This document shows positions 1 through 7,233 of a stretch of 17,973 nt of DNA, one piece after another (position 1 is the first letter of the stretch; every line of letters starts with the position of its first letter). The notes under the pieces are model-generated. The model was not told the origin of the DNA, ran no database searches, and saw nothing but the letters and a program-made list of their open reading frames with translations. The DNA is from Lachnospiraceae bacterium (GTDB taxonomy: Bacteria > Bacillota > Clostridia > Lachnospirales > Lachnospiraceae): positions 1 through 17,973 of the forward strand of contig VSNQ01000101.1 of NCBI GenBank assembly GCA_009774395.1, read 5' to 3'. A program made the translations under genes and the position numbers.

Positions 1-100
1 TTTCTTATCTTATATTTTTCTTATTTTATATTTTTCTTATCTTATATTTTTCTTATTTTATATTTTGTTATTTTATATTTTTCTTATCTTATATTTTGTT
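1..100. repeat. AT-rich 16-bp tandem repeat
   Basis: From base 2 the unit TTCTTATCTTATATTT alternates with TTCTTATTTTATATTT at 2-17, 18-33, 34-49 and 50-65. A 15-base variant beginning TGTT follows at 66-80, another full unit at 81-96, and the array decays at about 100. The C/T alternation gives a 32-bp higher-order period over the first four units. There are no unique spacers between units, so it is not a CRISPR array. The left end lies outside the window, so the full copy number is unknown. No function can be read from it. Confidence 0.85.
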
Positions 101-294
101 ACCGCTTTATAAGCTAATTCACATCGCCTGCAAAACGGCAACTATAATTCTTTTCTATTTCTTCTCAAACAGCTAATACGATTCTACACTGTTTGGATGG
201 GATTTTCAAGTGCTAAACGCAATCGATTCCAAAAAGGTGTAAATCCTTAATCATTGAAATTCATTCCATCTATTTTTTTAATATTTAAAAGGAG
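101..294. other. Intergenic, nothing recognised
   Basis: AT-rich DNA between the tandem repeat and the small gene. The only structure seen is a 7-bp inverted repeat, CAAACAG at 166-172 with CTGTTTG at 189-195. It has no T-tract on either side, so I do not call it a terminator. Confidence 0.5.
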
Positions 295-645
295 TTAACC
301 AAAAAACTTACCCCTAAAAAAATTTTCATTCCCTAACGGCTTTGCTGTAATCCGAAACAAGACGCATCCGTCTGGACACATAACAACTTTGCTATACTTA
401 CTATCTCCACCTATATTTTCTAAATCCCCTCCACTTCTAACAGCTTCCATAATAGGATACATCAGCATCATTACTTTAGAGCAAATACCCTGTCCTTGTG
501 AATTAACCGGACAGCCATATGTACAAGTGTATTTATCTCCAATCTGCTCACCATTCCGGCAGAATCGCTCTGTTTCTTCATTATCTTTATTAAATCCTAT
601 CACTTCTATTTCCCATTCATATTCTTCATCAAACCATTTTTTCAA
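295..645 (-). CDS. TIGR04076-like small Cys-rich protein
   Basis: A 116-residue protein whose second half resembles the TIGR04076 family of small uncharacterised bacterial and archaeal proteins: a Cys-containing centre, then a helix rich in Met/Leu, a GGD segment and a terminal CPDGC motif. Cysteines are at 29, 41, 45, 55, 90 and 94 (CTYGC at 41-45, CPDGC at 90-94), a spacing that could hold a metal or a disulfide; this is inference. The start is TTG at 645, chosen because GGAGG lies seven bases upstream and the ORF has no early ATG. A near-consensus sigma-A promoter lies just upstream, so it is probably transcribed alone. No signal peptide or membrane segment is visible. The molecular function of the family is not known to me. 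Confidence 0.72.
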   Translation of the reverse strand: MKKWFDEEYEWEIEVIGFNKDNEETERFCRNGEQIGDKYTCTYGCPVNSQGQGICSKVMMLMYPIMEAVRSGGDLENIGGDSKYSKVVMCPDGCVLFRITAKPLGNENFFRGKFFG

Positions 646-697
646 ATCATTTCCTCCGCAGATTTTCTCTGATTATTTATATCTGTTTCTATTTCGA

Positions 698-726
698 ATT
701 ATAGCAAATTGGGAAAAATGTGTAAA
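698..726 (-). promoter_or_regulatory. Sigma-A promoter of the TIGR04076-like gene
   Basis: On the minus strand, -35 TTTACA (721-726) is followed by a 17-base spacer and a perfect -10 TATAAT (698-703). This places the start of transcription about 45 bases before the TTG start codon. Confidence 0.8.
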
Positions 727-762
727 GCTGAATTTTTTATAGAATCCTCCTTGAACGCGTTC

Positions 763-878
763 CCTACTCGCCGCGCGACTCGTGCAACATTGCACGAATA
801 ATTGAGTAAAATGCAACGCTCTACTAGTATAATCTGCGCAGAAAAAACGAGCAGAAAAGATTTTCTCTCCTCTGCCCG
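763..878 (-). repeat. Terminator-linked structured repeat, copy 1
   Basis: It shares two blocks with 11838-11950. The first is 763-785, 21 of 23 bases identical, with core CCTACTCGCCGCG. The second is the 17-mer AAAAAACGAGCAGAAAA at 842-858. Between them is a hairpin, TCGTGCAA (780-787) pairing with TTGCACGA (790-797) around a 2-base loop, and a 10-base palindrome TCTGCGCAGA at about 833-842. The block lies downstream of the minus-strand aldolase gene and contains its terminator. Confidence 0.7.
842..878 (-). terminator. Rho-independent terminator of the minus-strand aldolase
   Basis: Read on the minus strand, CGGGCAGA (871-878) pairs with TCTGCTCG (848-855) with one G-U pair, followed directly by six T (842-847). 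It lies about 40 bases after the aldolase stop codon. Confidence 0.82.
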
Positions 879-916
879 CTTTCCACTCTTTATATTCTTA
901 ATATACCAAGCCGCAA

Positions 917-1780
917 TTACGCTTTTCCAACAGACCCAAACAGTTCCATTTTCTCTTTTACAGTTGCCTTAATTGCCTCAAAGCCCGGTGCCAGAAGTTT
1001 ACGAGGATCGAAGCCTTTTCCTTCCTGATCCTTGCCTGCCTCTACATACTTGCGTGTCGCTGCTGCAAAAGAAAGCTGGCACTCTGTATTTACGTTAATC
1101 TTAGCAACGCCAAGCGAAATCGCCTTCTTAATCATATCCTCAGGGATTCCTGTACCACCGTGAAGCACTAACGGCATAACCCCTGTCTTCTGCTGAATTG
1201 CATCCAATGTATCAAAGCTTAATCCAGCCCAGTTTGCCGGATACTTTCCGTGAATATTACCAATGCCTGCTGCAAGCATGTCCACGCCTAAATCTGCAAT
1301 CTGCTTGCACTCTGATGGGTCAGCGCACTCTCCCATACCAACAACACCGTCTTCTTCACCGCCGATAGAGCCAACTTCCGCCTCAATCGACATTCCCATA
1401 CCATGTGCAACTGCGACAAGTTCTTTTGTCTTAGCAATGTTCTCCTCAATAGCATAGTGAGAACCATCGAACATTATAGATGTAAATCCTGCCTTAATAC
1501 ACTTGTAACATCCGTCATATGTGCCGTGATCCAGATGCAGCGCAACAGGAACCGTAATTCCAAGACTCTTGTCCATAGCAGCAACCATAGCAGCAACGGT
1601 TTCAAAACCTGTCATATATTTGCCGGCGCCCTCAGATACACCAAGGATAACAGGACTATTCAATTCTTGCGCGGTAAGCAATATTGCTTTTGTCCACTCA
1701 AGATTGTTGATATTGAACTGACCCACTGCATAATGACCTTCTTTTGCTTTTTTAAGCATCTCTGTAGCTGAAACTAACAT
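917..1780 (-). CDS. fba: Class II fructose-1,6-bisphosphate aldolase (FbaA type)
   Basis: A 287-residue zinc aldolase that should cleave fructose 1,6-bisphosphate to dihydroxyacetone phosphate and glyceraldehyde 3-phosphate in glycolysis, and reverse this in gluconeogenesis, in the cytoplasm. Catalytic and metal residues are visible: Asp84-His85 in LDHG, Glu135 in EAEVG, His177 in GNIHG, His207 in VLHGG, and the phosphate-binding NVNTE at 229-233. Length and motifs match Bacillus FbaA. The ATG at 1780 is chosen over an upstream in-frame ATG at 1831 because GGAGG lies nine bases before it and the family N-terminus (LVSATEML) begins there. It is divergent from a second class II aldolase. A strong promoter and a terminator suggest a one-gene unit. 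A tagatose-bisphosphate aldolase (GatY/KbaY) role is possible, as these subfamilies share all the motifs. Confidence 0.93.
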   Translation of the reverse strand: MLVSATEMLKKAKEGHYAVGQFNINNLEWTKAILLTAQELNSPVILGVSEGAGKYMTGFETVAAMVAAMDKSLGITVPVALHLDHGTYDGCYKCIKAGFTSIMFDGSHYAIEENIAKTKELVAVAHGMGMSIEAEVGSIGGEEDGVVGMGECADPSECKQIADLGVDMLAAGIGNIHGKYPANWAGLSFDTLDAIQQKTGVMPLVLHGGTGIPEDMIKKAISLGVAKINVNTECQLSFAAATRKYVEAGKDQEGKGFDPRKLLAPGFEAIKATVKEKMELFGSVGKA

Positions 1781-1875
1781 AAATACAAACCTCCGCTTTC
1801 CTTTTTTAACCATACGTTCTTTTTCAGGCAAAAGATATCCAGATTCTTACCAACTGCCCGACATATGATGTATAT

Positions 1876-1904
1876 AGTATATCCCTAATAATGGAAATTG
1901 TCAA
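1876..1904 (-). promoter_or_regulatory. Sigma-A promoter of the minus-strand aldolase
   Basis: Minus-strand -35 TTGACA (1899-1904, perfect), 17-base spacer, -10 TATACT (1876-1881). It predicts a leader of about 90 bases before the ATG at 1780, in which I see no riboswitch fold. Confidence 0.85.
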
Positions 1905-1973
1905 TTTTTTGTCACAGTTCTGCAATACAGAAATTAGCCCCATAATATTTTACAAAAATTTTTCTATTAGCCA

Positions 1974-2002
1974 TTGCAAAATATAGTAAGTTGTATTATT
2001 AT
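1974..2002 (+). promoter_or_regulatory. Probable promoter of the plus-strand aldolase
   Basis: TTGCAA (1974-1979), 17-base spacer, TATTAT (1997-2002). It is weaker than the divergent promoter and its -35 lies about 70 bases from the other -35. Transcription would start about 60 bases before the ATG at 2067. Confidence 0.55.
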
Positions 2003-2066
2003 AGTCATAGATAAAACAGTTTATGTTTCCCTAAAACTACTCTTTATAGAAAGTGAGGAAAAAACT

Positions 2067-3002
2067 ATGGCTTTAGTATCAACCAAAGAAATGTTTGACA
2101 AGGCATATGCAGGCGGTTATGCAATCGGTGCCTTTAATGTAAACAATATGGAAATTGTGCAAGGTATTACAGAGGCTGCCGGAGAGCTTCATTCTCCGAT
2201 TATCCTTCAAGTATCCGCAGGTGCCCGCAAGTATGCTAATCATACATATCTTGTTAAATTAGTTGAAGCTGCTCTGGCAGAAAACGATATTCCCATTGCG
2301 CTTCACCTTGATCACGGCGCAGACTTTGAAATCTGCAAATCCTGCATTGACGGCGGCTTTACTTCTGTTATGATTGATGGTTCACACCATTCTTTTAATG
2401 ACAATATTGAATTGACACGTCGTGTTGTTGAATATGCGCATTCTAAAGGCGTTGTTGTTGAGGGTGAACTTGGTCAGCTTGCAGGCATTGAAGATGATGT
2501 AAATGTATCTGCTGAAAATGCAAGCTACACACATCCTGACGAAGTGGAAGAATTTGTAGATAAGACGGGTGTTGACTCCCTTGCAATTGCAATCGGAACA
2601 AGCCACGGCGCATTTAAGTTTAAACCCGGACAAAAGCCGCAGCTTCGTTTTGATATTCTTGACGAAGTCAGCAAACGGCTGCCAAATTTCCCAATCGTAC
2701 TCCACGGCGCCTCAAGCGTATCGCAGGAATACGTAAAAATTATTCAGGAAAATGGCGGACAACTTGCAGATGCAATTGGTATTCCCGAAGATATGCTCCG
2801 TCAAGCAGCAAGAAGCGCAGTATGCAAGATTAATATTGATTCTGATTTAAGACTTGCTATGACAGCCGGTATCCGTGAAGTGCTTTACAATAATCCTGCT
2901 GCTTTTGACCCAAGAGAATATCTGAAGGTTGGACGTGCCAATGTCAAGACGCTTGTAGCACATAAGATTAAAAATGTACTTGGCAGCGAAAATAAAGCTT
3001 GA
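2067..3002 (+). CDS. fba: Class II fructose-1,6-bisphosphate aldolase, longer clostridial type
   Basis: A 311-residue class II aldolase with Asp82-His83 (LDHG), Glu134 (EGELG), His180 (GTSHG), His213 (VLHGA) and the NIDSD phosphate-binding segment at 256-260, so the zinc site and catalytic acid are intact. It belongs to a different branch from its divergent neighbour. It has VLHGASSV instead of VLHGGTGI, and an insertion around residues 225-240 before the GIPEDM segment that the short paralogue lacks. The start is the ATG at 2067, with AGTGAGG about ten bases upstream; an in-frame ATG at 1974 would lie within the promoter region. A strong hairpin terminator follows the stop. This is the common glycolytic aldolase form in Lachnospiraceae, so it is probably the main enzyme. 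Confidence 0.93.
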   Translation: MALVSTKEMFDKAYAGGYAIGAFNVNNMEIVQGITEAAGELHSPIILQVSAGARKYANHTYLVKLVEAALAENDIPIALHLDHGADFEICKSCIDGGFTSVMIDGSHHSFNDNIELTRRVVEYAHSKGVVVEGELGQLAGIEDDVNVSAENASYTHPDEVEEFVDKTGVDSLAIAIGTSHGAFKFKPGQKPQLRFDILDEVSKRLPNFPIVLHGASSVSQEYVKIIQENGGQLADAIGIPEDMLRQAARSAVCKINIDSDLRLAMTAGIREVLYNNPAAFDPREYLKVGRANVKTLVAHKIKNVLGSENKA

Positions 3003-3041
3003 TTGTCACTATTTTTTGTATAAACCCCCCTTTTTATTTTT

Positions 3042-3073
3042 AAAAGTGTTGCCAGATATGGCAACACTTTTTT
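3042..3073 (+). terminator. Terminator between convergent aldolase and lipid kinase genes
   Basis: AAAAGTGTTGCC (3042-3053) pairs perfectly with GGCAACACTTTT (3060-3071) around a 6-base loop, followed by more T. It ends the plus-strand aldolase. In the minus direction the arm ends in TTTT, so it may also stop the seven-gene operon. Confidence 0.88.
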
Positions 3074-3141
3074 GTGTACAATCTTTTTACATACAACTTT
3101 TACATACAAATTCTCTGTGTAAGGCTTGGATTCCCCACTTT

Positions 3142-4086
3142 TTACGCAGTTGGAACCAATATATCTATTGCCTTCTGTTTATTTTTAAGTTTAACACAGG
3201 TATGTTTTCCTCCGTATTCCCCATCCAATGTCCACGCAACCTCCTCCTGCGACTCAATCAGAAGTTCACTAGACTTTAGACAATACATAAATTCTGTATC
3301 TACCTTTTCACTCATTAAAGCAACAAGAATAGAATTTAATTCTACCGGATTTTTTGGCATTTTTACCAGTGTAACCTCAAATAGCCCGTCATTTAACACT
3401 ACGTTTTTTCCCATCACATTTCCTGTAAGACTTTTAAATCCTCCTACAGACAAAGAATTGGTAATCATGCCAAAAATAAAGTCATCCTCTACGACTTTCT
3501 CGCATTCTTCCGTTTCCCCAAATCCATTATTCTCAATGGTCTTATAGGTCACTTTCATTTGATAGGACTTAATATTCTGCAAATGCTTCACGCCCTCCAA
3601 AATATATGCCATATGACCAAGCATATTTTTCATTTCCTGCGGTGTACCATAGGAAACTTCTGTAAAAATTCCAAAAGCGGCAATATACACAAACACGTCT
3701 TCATCAAATAGTCCCACATCACAGGCAAACACCTTGCCTGCTGCAATTACTTCCGCTGCCTTTTTCATGGAAGTAGGCAGATTTAGACTATTTGCAAAAT
3801 CATTGGTGCTCCCTGCTGGAATATACCCTATTGTGGTTTTGCGGCCAGACTGTATCATACCCGTAACAATCTCGTCGAGCGTACCGTCCCCGCCGCTACA
3901 TACGACCAAATCATATATACTGTCGCGTTCTCTTGTCAGTCGCTCAGCATCCCCCCTGCCCTGTGTCGGATACACGGTTACTTCATAATCCGCATTTACC
4001 AAAACATCAATTATCCCCAAAAGATTGTTTTTAATCAATCCCTTACCAGAATGGGGATTTACAAGAAATAAAGCCTTTTTCTTCAT
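3142..4086 (-). CDS. Diacylglycerol-kinase-family lipid kinase (YegS/DagK-like)
   Basis: A 314-residue protein of the diacylglycerol/sphingosine kinase family, which transfers phosphate from a nucleotide to a lipid hydroxyl at the inner membrane face. The N-terminal nucleotide-binding fold shows NPHSGKG at 10-16, the hallmark SGGDGTLDE at 64-72 and PAGSTNDFA at 90-98. The C-terminal part is the family's beta-rich domain, ending near a DGE motif at about 287. There is no membrane segment, as is usual for soluble YegS-type kinases. The start ATG lies only three bases after the stop of the HPr-like gene, so this is the last gene of the hprK operon. The substrate cannot be read from sequence: diacylglycerol is the default guess, undecaprenol or another lipid alcohol the alternatives. 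Confidence 0.88.
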   Translation of the reverse strand: MKKKALFLVNPHSGKGLIKNNLLGIIDVLVNADYEVTVYPTQGRGDAERLTRERDSIYDLVVCSGGDGTLDEIVTGMIQSGRKTTIGYIPAGSTNDFANSLNLPTSMKKAAEVIAAGKVFACDVGLFDEDVFVYIAAFGIFTEVSYGTPQEMKNMLGHMAYILEGVKHLQNIKSYQMKVTYKTIENNGFGETEECEKVVEDDFIFGMITNSLSVGGFKSLTGNVMGKNVVLNDGLFEVTLVKMPKNPVELNSILVALMSEKVDTEFMYCLKSSELLIESQEEVAWTLDGEYGGKHTCVKLKNKQKAIDILVPTA

Positions 4087-4089
4087 TCA

Positions 4090-4347
4090 CTATGCACCCT
4101 GCCCATTAATAAACCGTTCTATATGTGCTATGGCGTCTGCCTCATCTGCGCCTTCCGTTCTCACCGTAAGCTCCTCGCCATGATTTAAGGTTAAGCTCAT
4201 CATTCCCATAATGCTTTTTGCATTGACCGTCTTCCCCTCGGTTTCCACACAAACCTTACTGTCGTACATACTTGCTATCTGCACAAGCATTGCTGCAGGC
4301 CTTGCTTCCAGACCTTTATCAAAGCTGATTTTCATTTTCTTTTCCAT
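4090..4347 (-). CDS. Crh-like HPr paralogue lacking the PTS histidine
   Basis: An 85-residue HPr-fold protein. The active-site motif, normally GLHARPA, reads GLEARPA at 12-18, so Glu14 replaces the histidine phosphorylated by enzyme I. There is no other His nearby. The regulatory region NAKSIMGMMSL (42-52) is intact, with Ser45 at the position of Ser46 of HPr, the target of HPr kinase. Bacillus Crh shows the same logic with Gln at this site. The gene therefore probably encodes a signalling protein for carbon catabolite control rather than a sugar-PTS carrier. The start at 4347 is chosen because GGGAGGAATT precedes it closely. It overlaps the end of whiA by 29 bases, suggesting translational coupling, and HPr kinase is the first gene of the same operon. 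Confidence 0.9.
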   Translation of the reverse strand: MEKKMKISFDKGLEARPAAMLVQIASMYDSKVCVETEGKTVNAKSIMGMMSLTLNHGEELTVRTEGADEADAIAHIERFINGQGA

Positions 4348-5266
4348 AACAATTCCTCCCTTTTTCACCGCGGATCCTGTCGGCAAGTTCACTAAGCTTC
4401 CTCAGACGATGGTTTACACCGGATTTTCCAACAGGTGGCAATAACAACATACCTAACTCTTTTAATGTCGCATCCGGATAATCCAATCTTGTCTGTGCCA
4501 CTTGCCGTATCGGTTCGGACAAATTATCAAAGCCATAGTGTTCTTTTATATATAGTATATCATCAATCTGCTTGGTTGCCGCATTTACCGTCTTGGTAAT
4601 GTTTGCCGCCTCACAGTTTACTCGTCGGTTAATTGTATTGCGCATATCCTTTAATATCCGTAAATTCTCCAAATTCATCAGTGAAATATGAGCGCCCATT
4701 ACATTTAATAGTTCTACAATCCCTTCGCTTTCCTTTAAATAAACCACCTGGTAACGCTTGCGCTGTACCACTTTCGCCTCAATGCCAAACACCATTAACG
4801 CTTCCATTAACTGCTGTGCCTGCCGCATTGTGTCACAGACAAATTCCAGGTGATATCCTTTCTGCGGATTGCTGATAGAGCCTGTACTTAAAAAAACGCC
4901 CCGCAGGAAACTCCGTTTACAACATATGCTTTTTATTAAAAGCGGATTCACAAATTCCTCATCTGCAGAATATTTTACTGCCTGTAAAATTTTTGGAATT
5001 TGTTTCCCGTAATATTTTAAGATATTCGGCTGCTGTGCAATATTATAACCACCACCCTCAATCTTAAATGTTTTTTCCAATAATGTAAAGCATTTCTTTG
5101 CTGTATATGGTACATCAGACTGAATTTCAATGCCAAATCCGCCCTGCTTTATGGTTTTCACTGCACGTGCATACACTAGTATTGCGGCAAGCTCTGCCAA
5201 TTGACAATGCCGTGCATCACTTTGCAGTTTCGCCAATTCCTCCTTTACTTCCCCTGAAAATGACAC
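4319..5266 (-). CDS. whiA: DNA-binding protein WhiA
   Basis: A 315-residue WhiA/YvcL homologue, a DNA-binding protein needed for sporulation septation in Streptomyces and linked to division and chromosome segregation in Bacillus. The N-terminus (SFSGEVKEEL) is typical. A degenerate LAGLIDADG homing-endonuclease fold covers about 10-200, with FLRGVFLSTGSI at 120-131. The family segment MRNTINRRVNCE at 208-219 and a C-terminal helix-turn-helix at about 258-295 follow. The start is GTG at 5266, the only start that keeps the conserved N-terminus; a GGAAAGG lies 12 bases upstream. It lies 21 bases after rapZ and overlaps the HPr-like gene, the same association as yvcJ-yvcK-yvcL-crh in Bacillus but without yvcK. 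Confidence 0.95.
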   Translation of the reverse strand: MSFSGEVKEELAKLQSDARHCQLAELAAILVYARAVKTIKQGGFGIEIQSDVPYTAKKCFTLLEKTFKIEGGGYNIAQQPNILKYYGKQIPKILQAVKYSADEEFVNPLLIKSICCKRSFLRGVFLSTGSISNPQKGYHLEFVCDTMRQAQQLMEALMVFGIEAKVVQRKRYQVVYLKESEGIVELLNVMGAHISLMNLENLRILKDMRNTINRRVNCEAANITKTVNAATKQIDDILYIKEHYGFDNLSEPIRQVAQTRLDYPDATLKELGMLLLPPVGKSGVNHRLRKLSELADRIRGEKGRNCYGKENENQL

Positions 5267-5287
5267 ACCAATCCCATGCCTTTCCGA

Positions 5288-6139
5288 TTATTTCGTATCA
5301 CGGTGACGCAGCGTCAGACCATAATCACCTTGATCTTTTAATCGCTGATACAGACCATTTGCAAGTGTTACGCTCCTATGCTGCCCACCAGTACAGCCGA
5401 TTGCAATTACCAATTGGTATTTTCCTTCCTTTACATAGTTTGGTATTAGAAAACGAATCATATCTGTAAGCTTGTCCAGAAATTCATGTGCTTCTGCAAA
5501 GCCCATTACATAATCCTGTACTTCCTTGTCAAGCCCAGTCTTTTGTTTGAGCTCTTCTATGTAAAAAGGGTTTGGCAGAAACCGCACATCAAACACCAAA
5601 TCCGCATCCTGCGGGATTCCATGCTTAAAGCCAAACGACATTACATTCACCATTAAACTGTTATAATTCTGATTGCTTACAAAAATTTTATCCAATTCTG
5701 CCTTTAACTCCCGCGTCAGCAGATTTGTAGTATCAATCACATAATCTGCCGCCGACCGGATGCTTGCCAAAAGCTGCCGTTCACTCTCAATCCCGCTGAT
5801 TAAGTCACCGTCCGCCGACAGCGGATGGAGGCGTCTGGTTTCTTTATAGCGCTTTAAAAGCACCTTGTCAGAAGCCTCCAAAAAAAGCACTTCAAAAACA
5901 TATGTTTTTCTAAGTCGCTGTACAAGCTGATTTACATCTTCAAATGACTGGTCAGCTCTAACATCAAGCCCCAGTGCAACCCGTTGTATTTCTGTATCTG
6001 GCATGGCAATCAGTTCCATAAACTTTTCAATTAAAGGAACTGGCATATTATCAGCACAATAAAAGCCTGCGTCCTCCAGCATTTTCATAGCCGTTGATTT
6101 CCCGCCGCCGCTCATCCCCGTAACGATTACAAATCTCAT
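5288..6139 (-). CDS. rapZ: RapZ/YvcJ nucleotide-binding adaptor
   Basis: A 283-residue RapZ-family protein. The N-terminal P-loop domain has GMSGGGKS at 8-15. The C-terminal domain has FDVRFLPNP at 183-191 and GCTGGQHRS at 248-256, both diagnostic. In E. coli RapZ senses glucosamine-6-phosphate and guides RNase E to the GlmZ RNA; in Bacillus YvcJ is a nucleotide-hydrolysing protein affecting competence. The exact role in Clostridia is not established, but the setting between murB and whiA fits a link between amino-sugar or cell-wall supply and regulation. The start is the ATG at 6139, 12 bases after the murB stop, whose TAG lies inside the ribosome binding site (AAAGGTAGG). Confidence 0.95.
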   Translation of the reverse strand: MRFVIVTGMSGGGKSTAMKMLEDAGFYCADNMPVPLIEKFMELIAMPDTEIQRVALGLDVRADQSFEDVNQLVQRLRKTYVFEVLFLEASDKVLLKRYKETRRLHPLSADGDLISGIESERQLLASIRSAADYVIDTTNLLTRELKAELDKIFVSNQNYNSLMVNVMSFGFKHGIPQDADLVFDVRFLPNPFYIEELKQKTGLDKEVQDYVMGFAEAHEFLDKLTDMIRFLIPNYVKEGKYQLVIAIGCTGGQHRSVTLANGLYQRLKDQGDYGLTLRHRDTK

Positions 6140-6151
6140 CTGAAACCAGAC

Positions 6152-7090
6152 CTACCTTTCACTTCCAAAATCACCCAAAAAGAGGACTTCTGGCTCCAAG
6201 CGCACACCTGCGTACTCCATCACTCTTTTTTGTACTTCTTTTATTAACAAATAAATATCGTTTGCCGTTGCATTTCCTGTGTTTATTACAAATCCACAAT
6301 GTTTAGAAGAAACACACGCACCACCGATTGAAAATCCACTAAGCCCTGCGTCCTGTATTAACTTGGCCGCAAAATATCCCTCTGGCCGTTTAAAGGTAGA
6401 ACCAGCGCTAGGGTATTCCAAAGGCTGCTTTTCCCGCCGCCGCTGTGCTAAATCCTCCATTTTCACTTTGATTTGAGCAGGATCAGAGGATTTTAGGCGA
6501 ATTGCCGCTGCAAGCACTATCAGCCGTTCTTCTTTTAATATGCTGTGCCTGTACGAAAAATGCATTTCTTCATTACTTTTCTGTACAATTTTCCCATCAG
6601 GCGTCATAAGCTTTACCCATTCAATTACCTGCCTAATTTCCCCATCATATGCACCCGCATTCATTACCACTGCGCCGCCAAGACTCCCGGGAATCCCTGA
6701 CGCAAACTCAAAACCAGAAAGCCCATTCTCATAGGCAGCTTTTGCAACAGCAGCAAGAGAAGCACCTGCCTCACACACCAAACACTCTCCCTCTGCCGAA
6801 ATAGCACTGAATGCCTTTGACAAATGCAGCACAATACCTCGTATCCCGCTGTCGCTAACCAGCACATTACTTCCGTTTCCAATTAAATAAAAATTATCAC
6901 CAAGAACCAGACAAAGCTTTTCTAATTCTGCAATAGCATCTATCTCTACAAAAACATCTGCGCAGCCGCCTACCCGAAATGTTGTATGAGCAGCCATTGG
7001 CTCATTTCGCAGAATGCGTTCATGCGGAATGTACTTTGCAATTTCTTCGATTTGCTGTTGTTTGCTATATGCACTCAAAACATTACTCAA
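6152..7090 (-). CDS. murB: UDP-N-acetylenolpyruvoylglucosamine reductase
   Basis: A 312-residue FAD enzyme that reduces UDP-GlcNAc-enolpyruvate with NADPH to UDP-MurNAc, the second committed step of peptidoglycan precursor synthesis. FAD-binding signatures are GNGSN at 71-75 and SGIPGSLGGA at 131-140. Arg181 in SYRHS, the proton donor Ser231 in the AGSTFKRP segment (229-236) and the catalytic glutamate region EPEV at 299-302 are visible. The short form and AGSTFKRP segment mark a type II MurB. The frame opens right after a TGA and has no ATG before residue 32, so the start must be a TTG: at 7090 (GAGG eight bases upstream) or at 7078. Tight 12-base spacing to rapZ shows co-transcription. Confidence 0.95.
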   Translation of the reverse strand: MSNVLSAYSKQQQIEEIAKYIPHERILRNEPMAAHTTFRVGGCADVFVEIDAIAELEKLCLVLGDNFYLIGNGSNVLVSDSGIRGIVLHLSKAFSAISAEGECLVCEAGASLAAVAKAAYENGLSGFEFASGIPGSLGGAVVMNAGAYDGEIRQVIEWVKLMTPDGKIVQKSNEEMHFSYRHSILKEERLIVLAAAIRLKSSDPAQIKVKMEDLAQRRREKQPLEYPSAGSTFKRPEGYFAAKLIQDAGLSGFSIGGACVSSKHCGFVINTGNATANDIYLLIKEVQKRVMEYAGVRLEPEVLFLGDFGSER

Positions 7091-7169
7091 ATCTCAAACC
7101 TCAAATTTTTATTTTCATCAAATACAAACACCTGCAACTATCCACAGTTCCTTCGCGTCGAAAAGACTA

Positions 7170-7199
7170 AGTATAACAATTGCTACAAAGTCCTGACTA
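7170..7199 (-). promoter_or_regulatory. Possible internal promoter before murB
   Basis: The 143-base gap between glcK and murB is the largest in the operon. On the minus strand it holds TATACT (7170-7175) with TAGTCA (7194-7199) 18 bases upstream. The -35 is poor, so this is only a candidate for separate expression of murB-rapZ-whiA. Confidence 0.3.
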
Positions 7200-7233
7200 A
7201 ACAGTAACATAAATACCACTTATCACGCAAGCA

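Noticed and set aside
1..100. Possible CRISPR array
   Set aside because: The 16-bp units are contiguous with no spacers, and no cas genes are present.
166..195. 7-bp inverted repeat as a terminator of the TIGR04076-like gene
   Set aside because: No T-tract follows it on either strand and it lies over 100 bases past the stop codon.
3074..3547. 157-residue plus-strand ORF opposite the lipid kinase
   Set aside because: Antisense shadow of a clear lipid-kinase gene, with no ribosome binding site.
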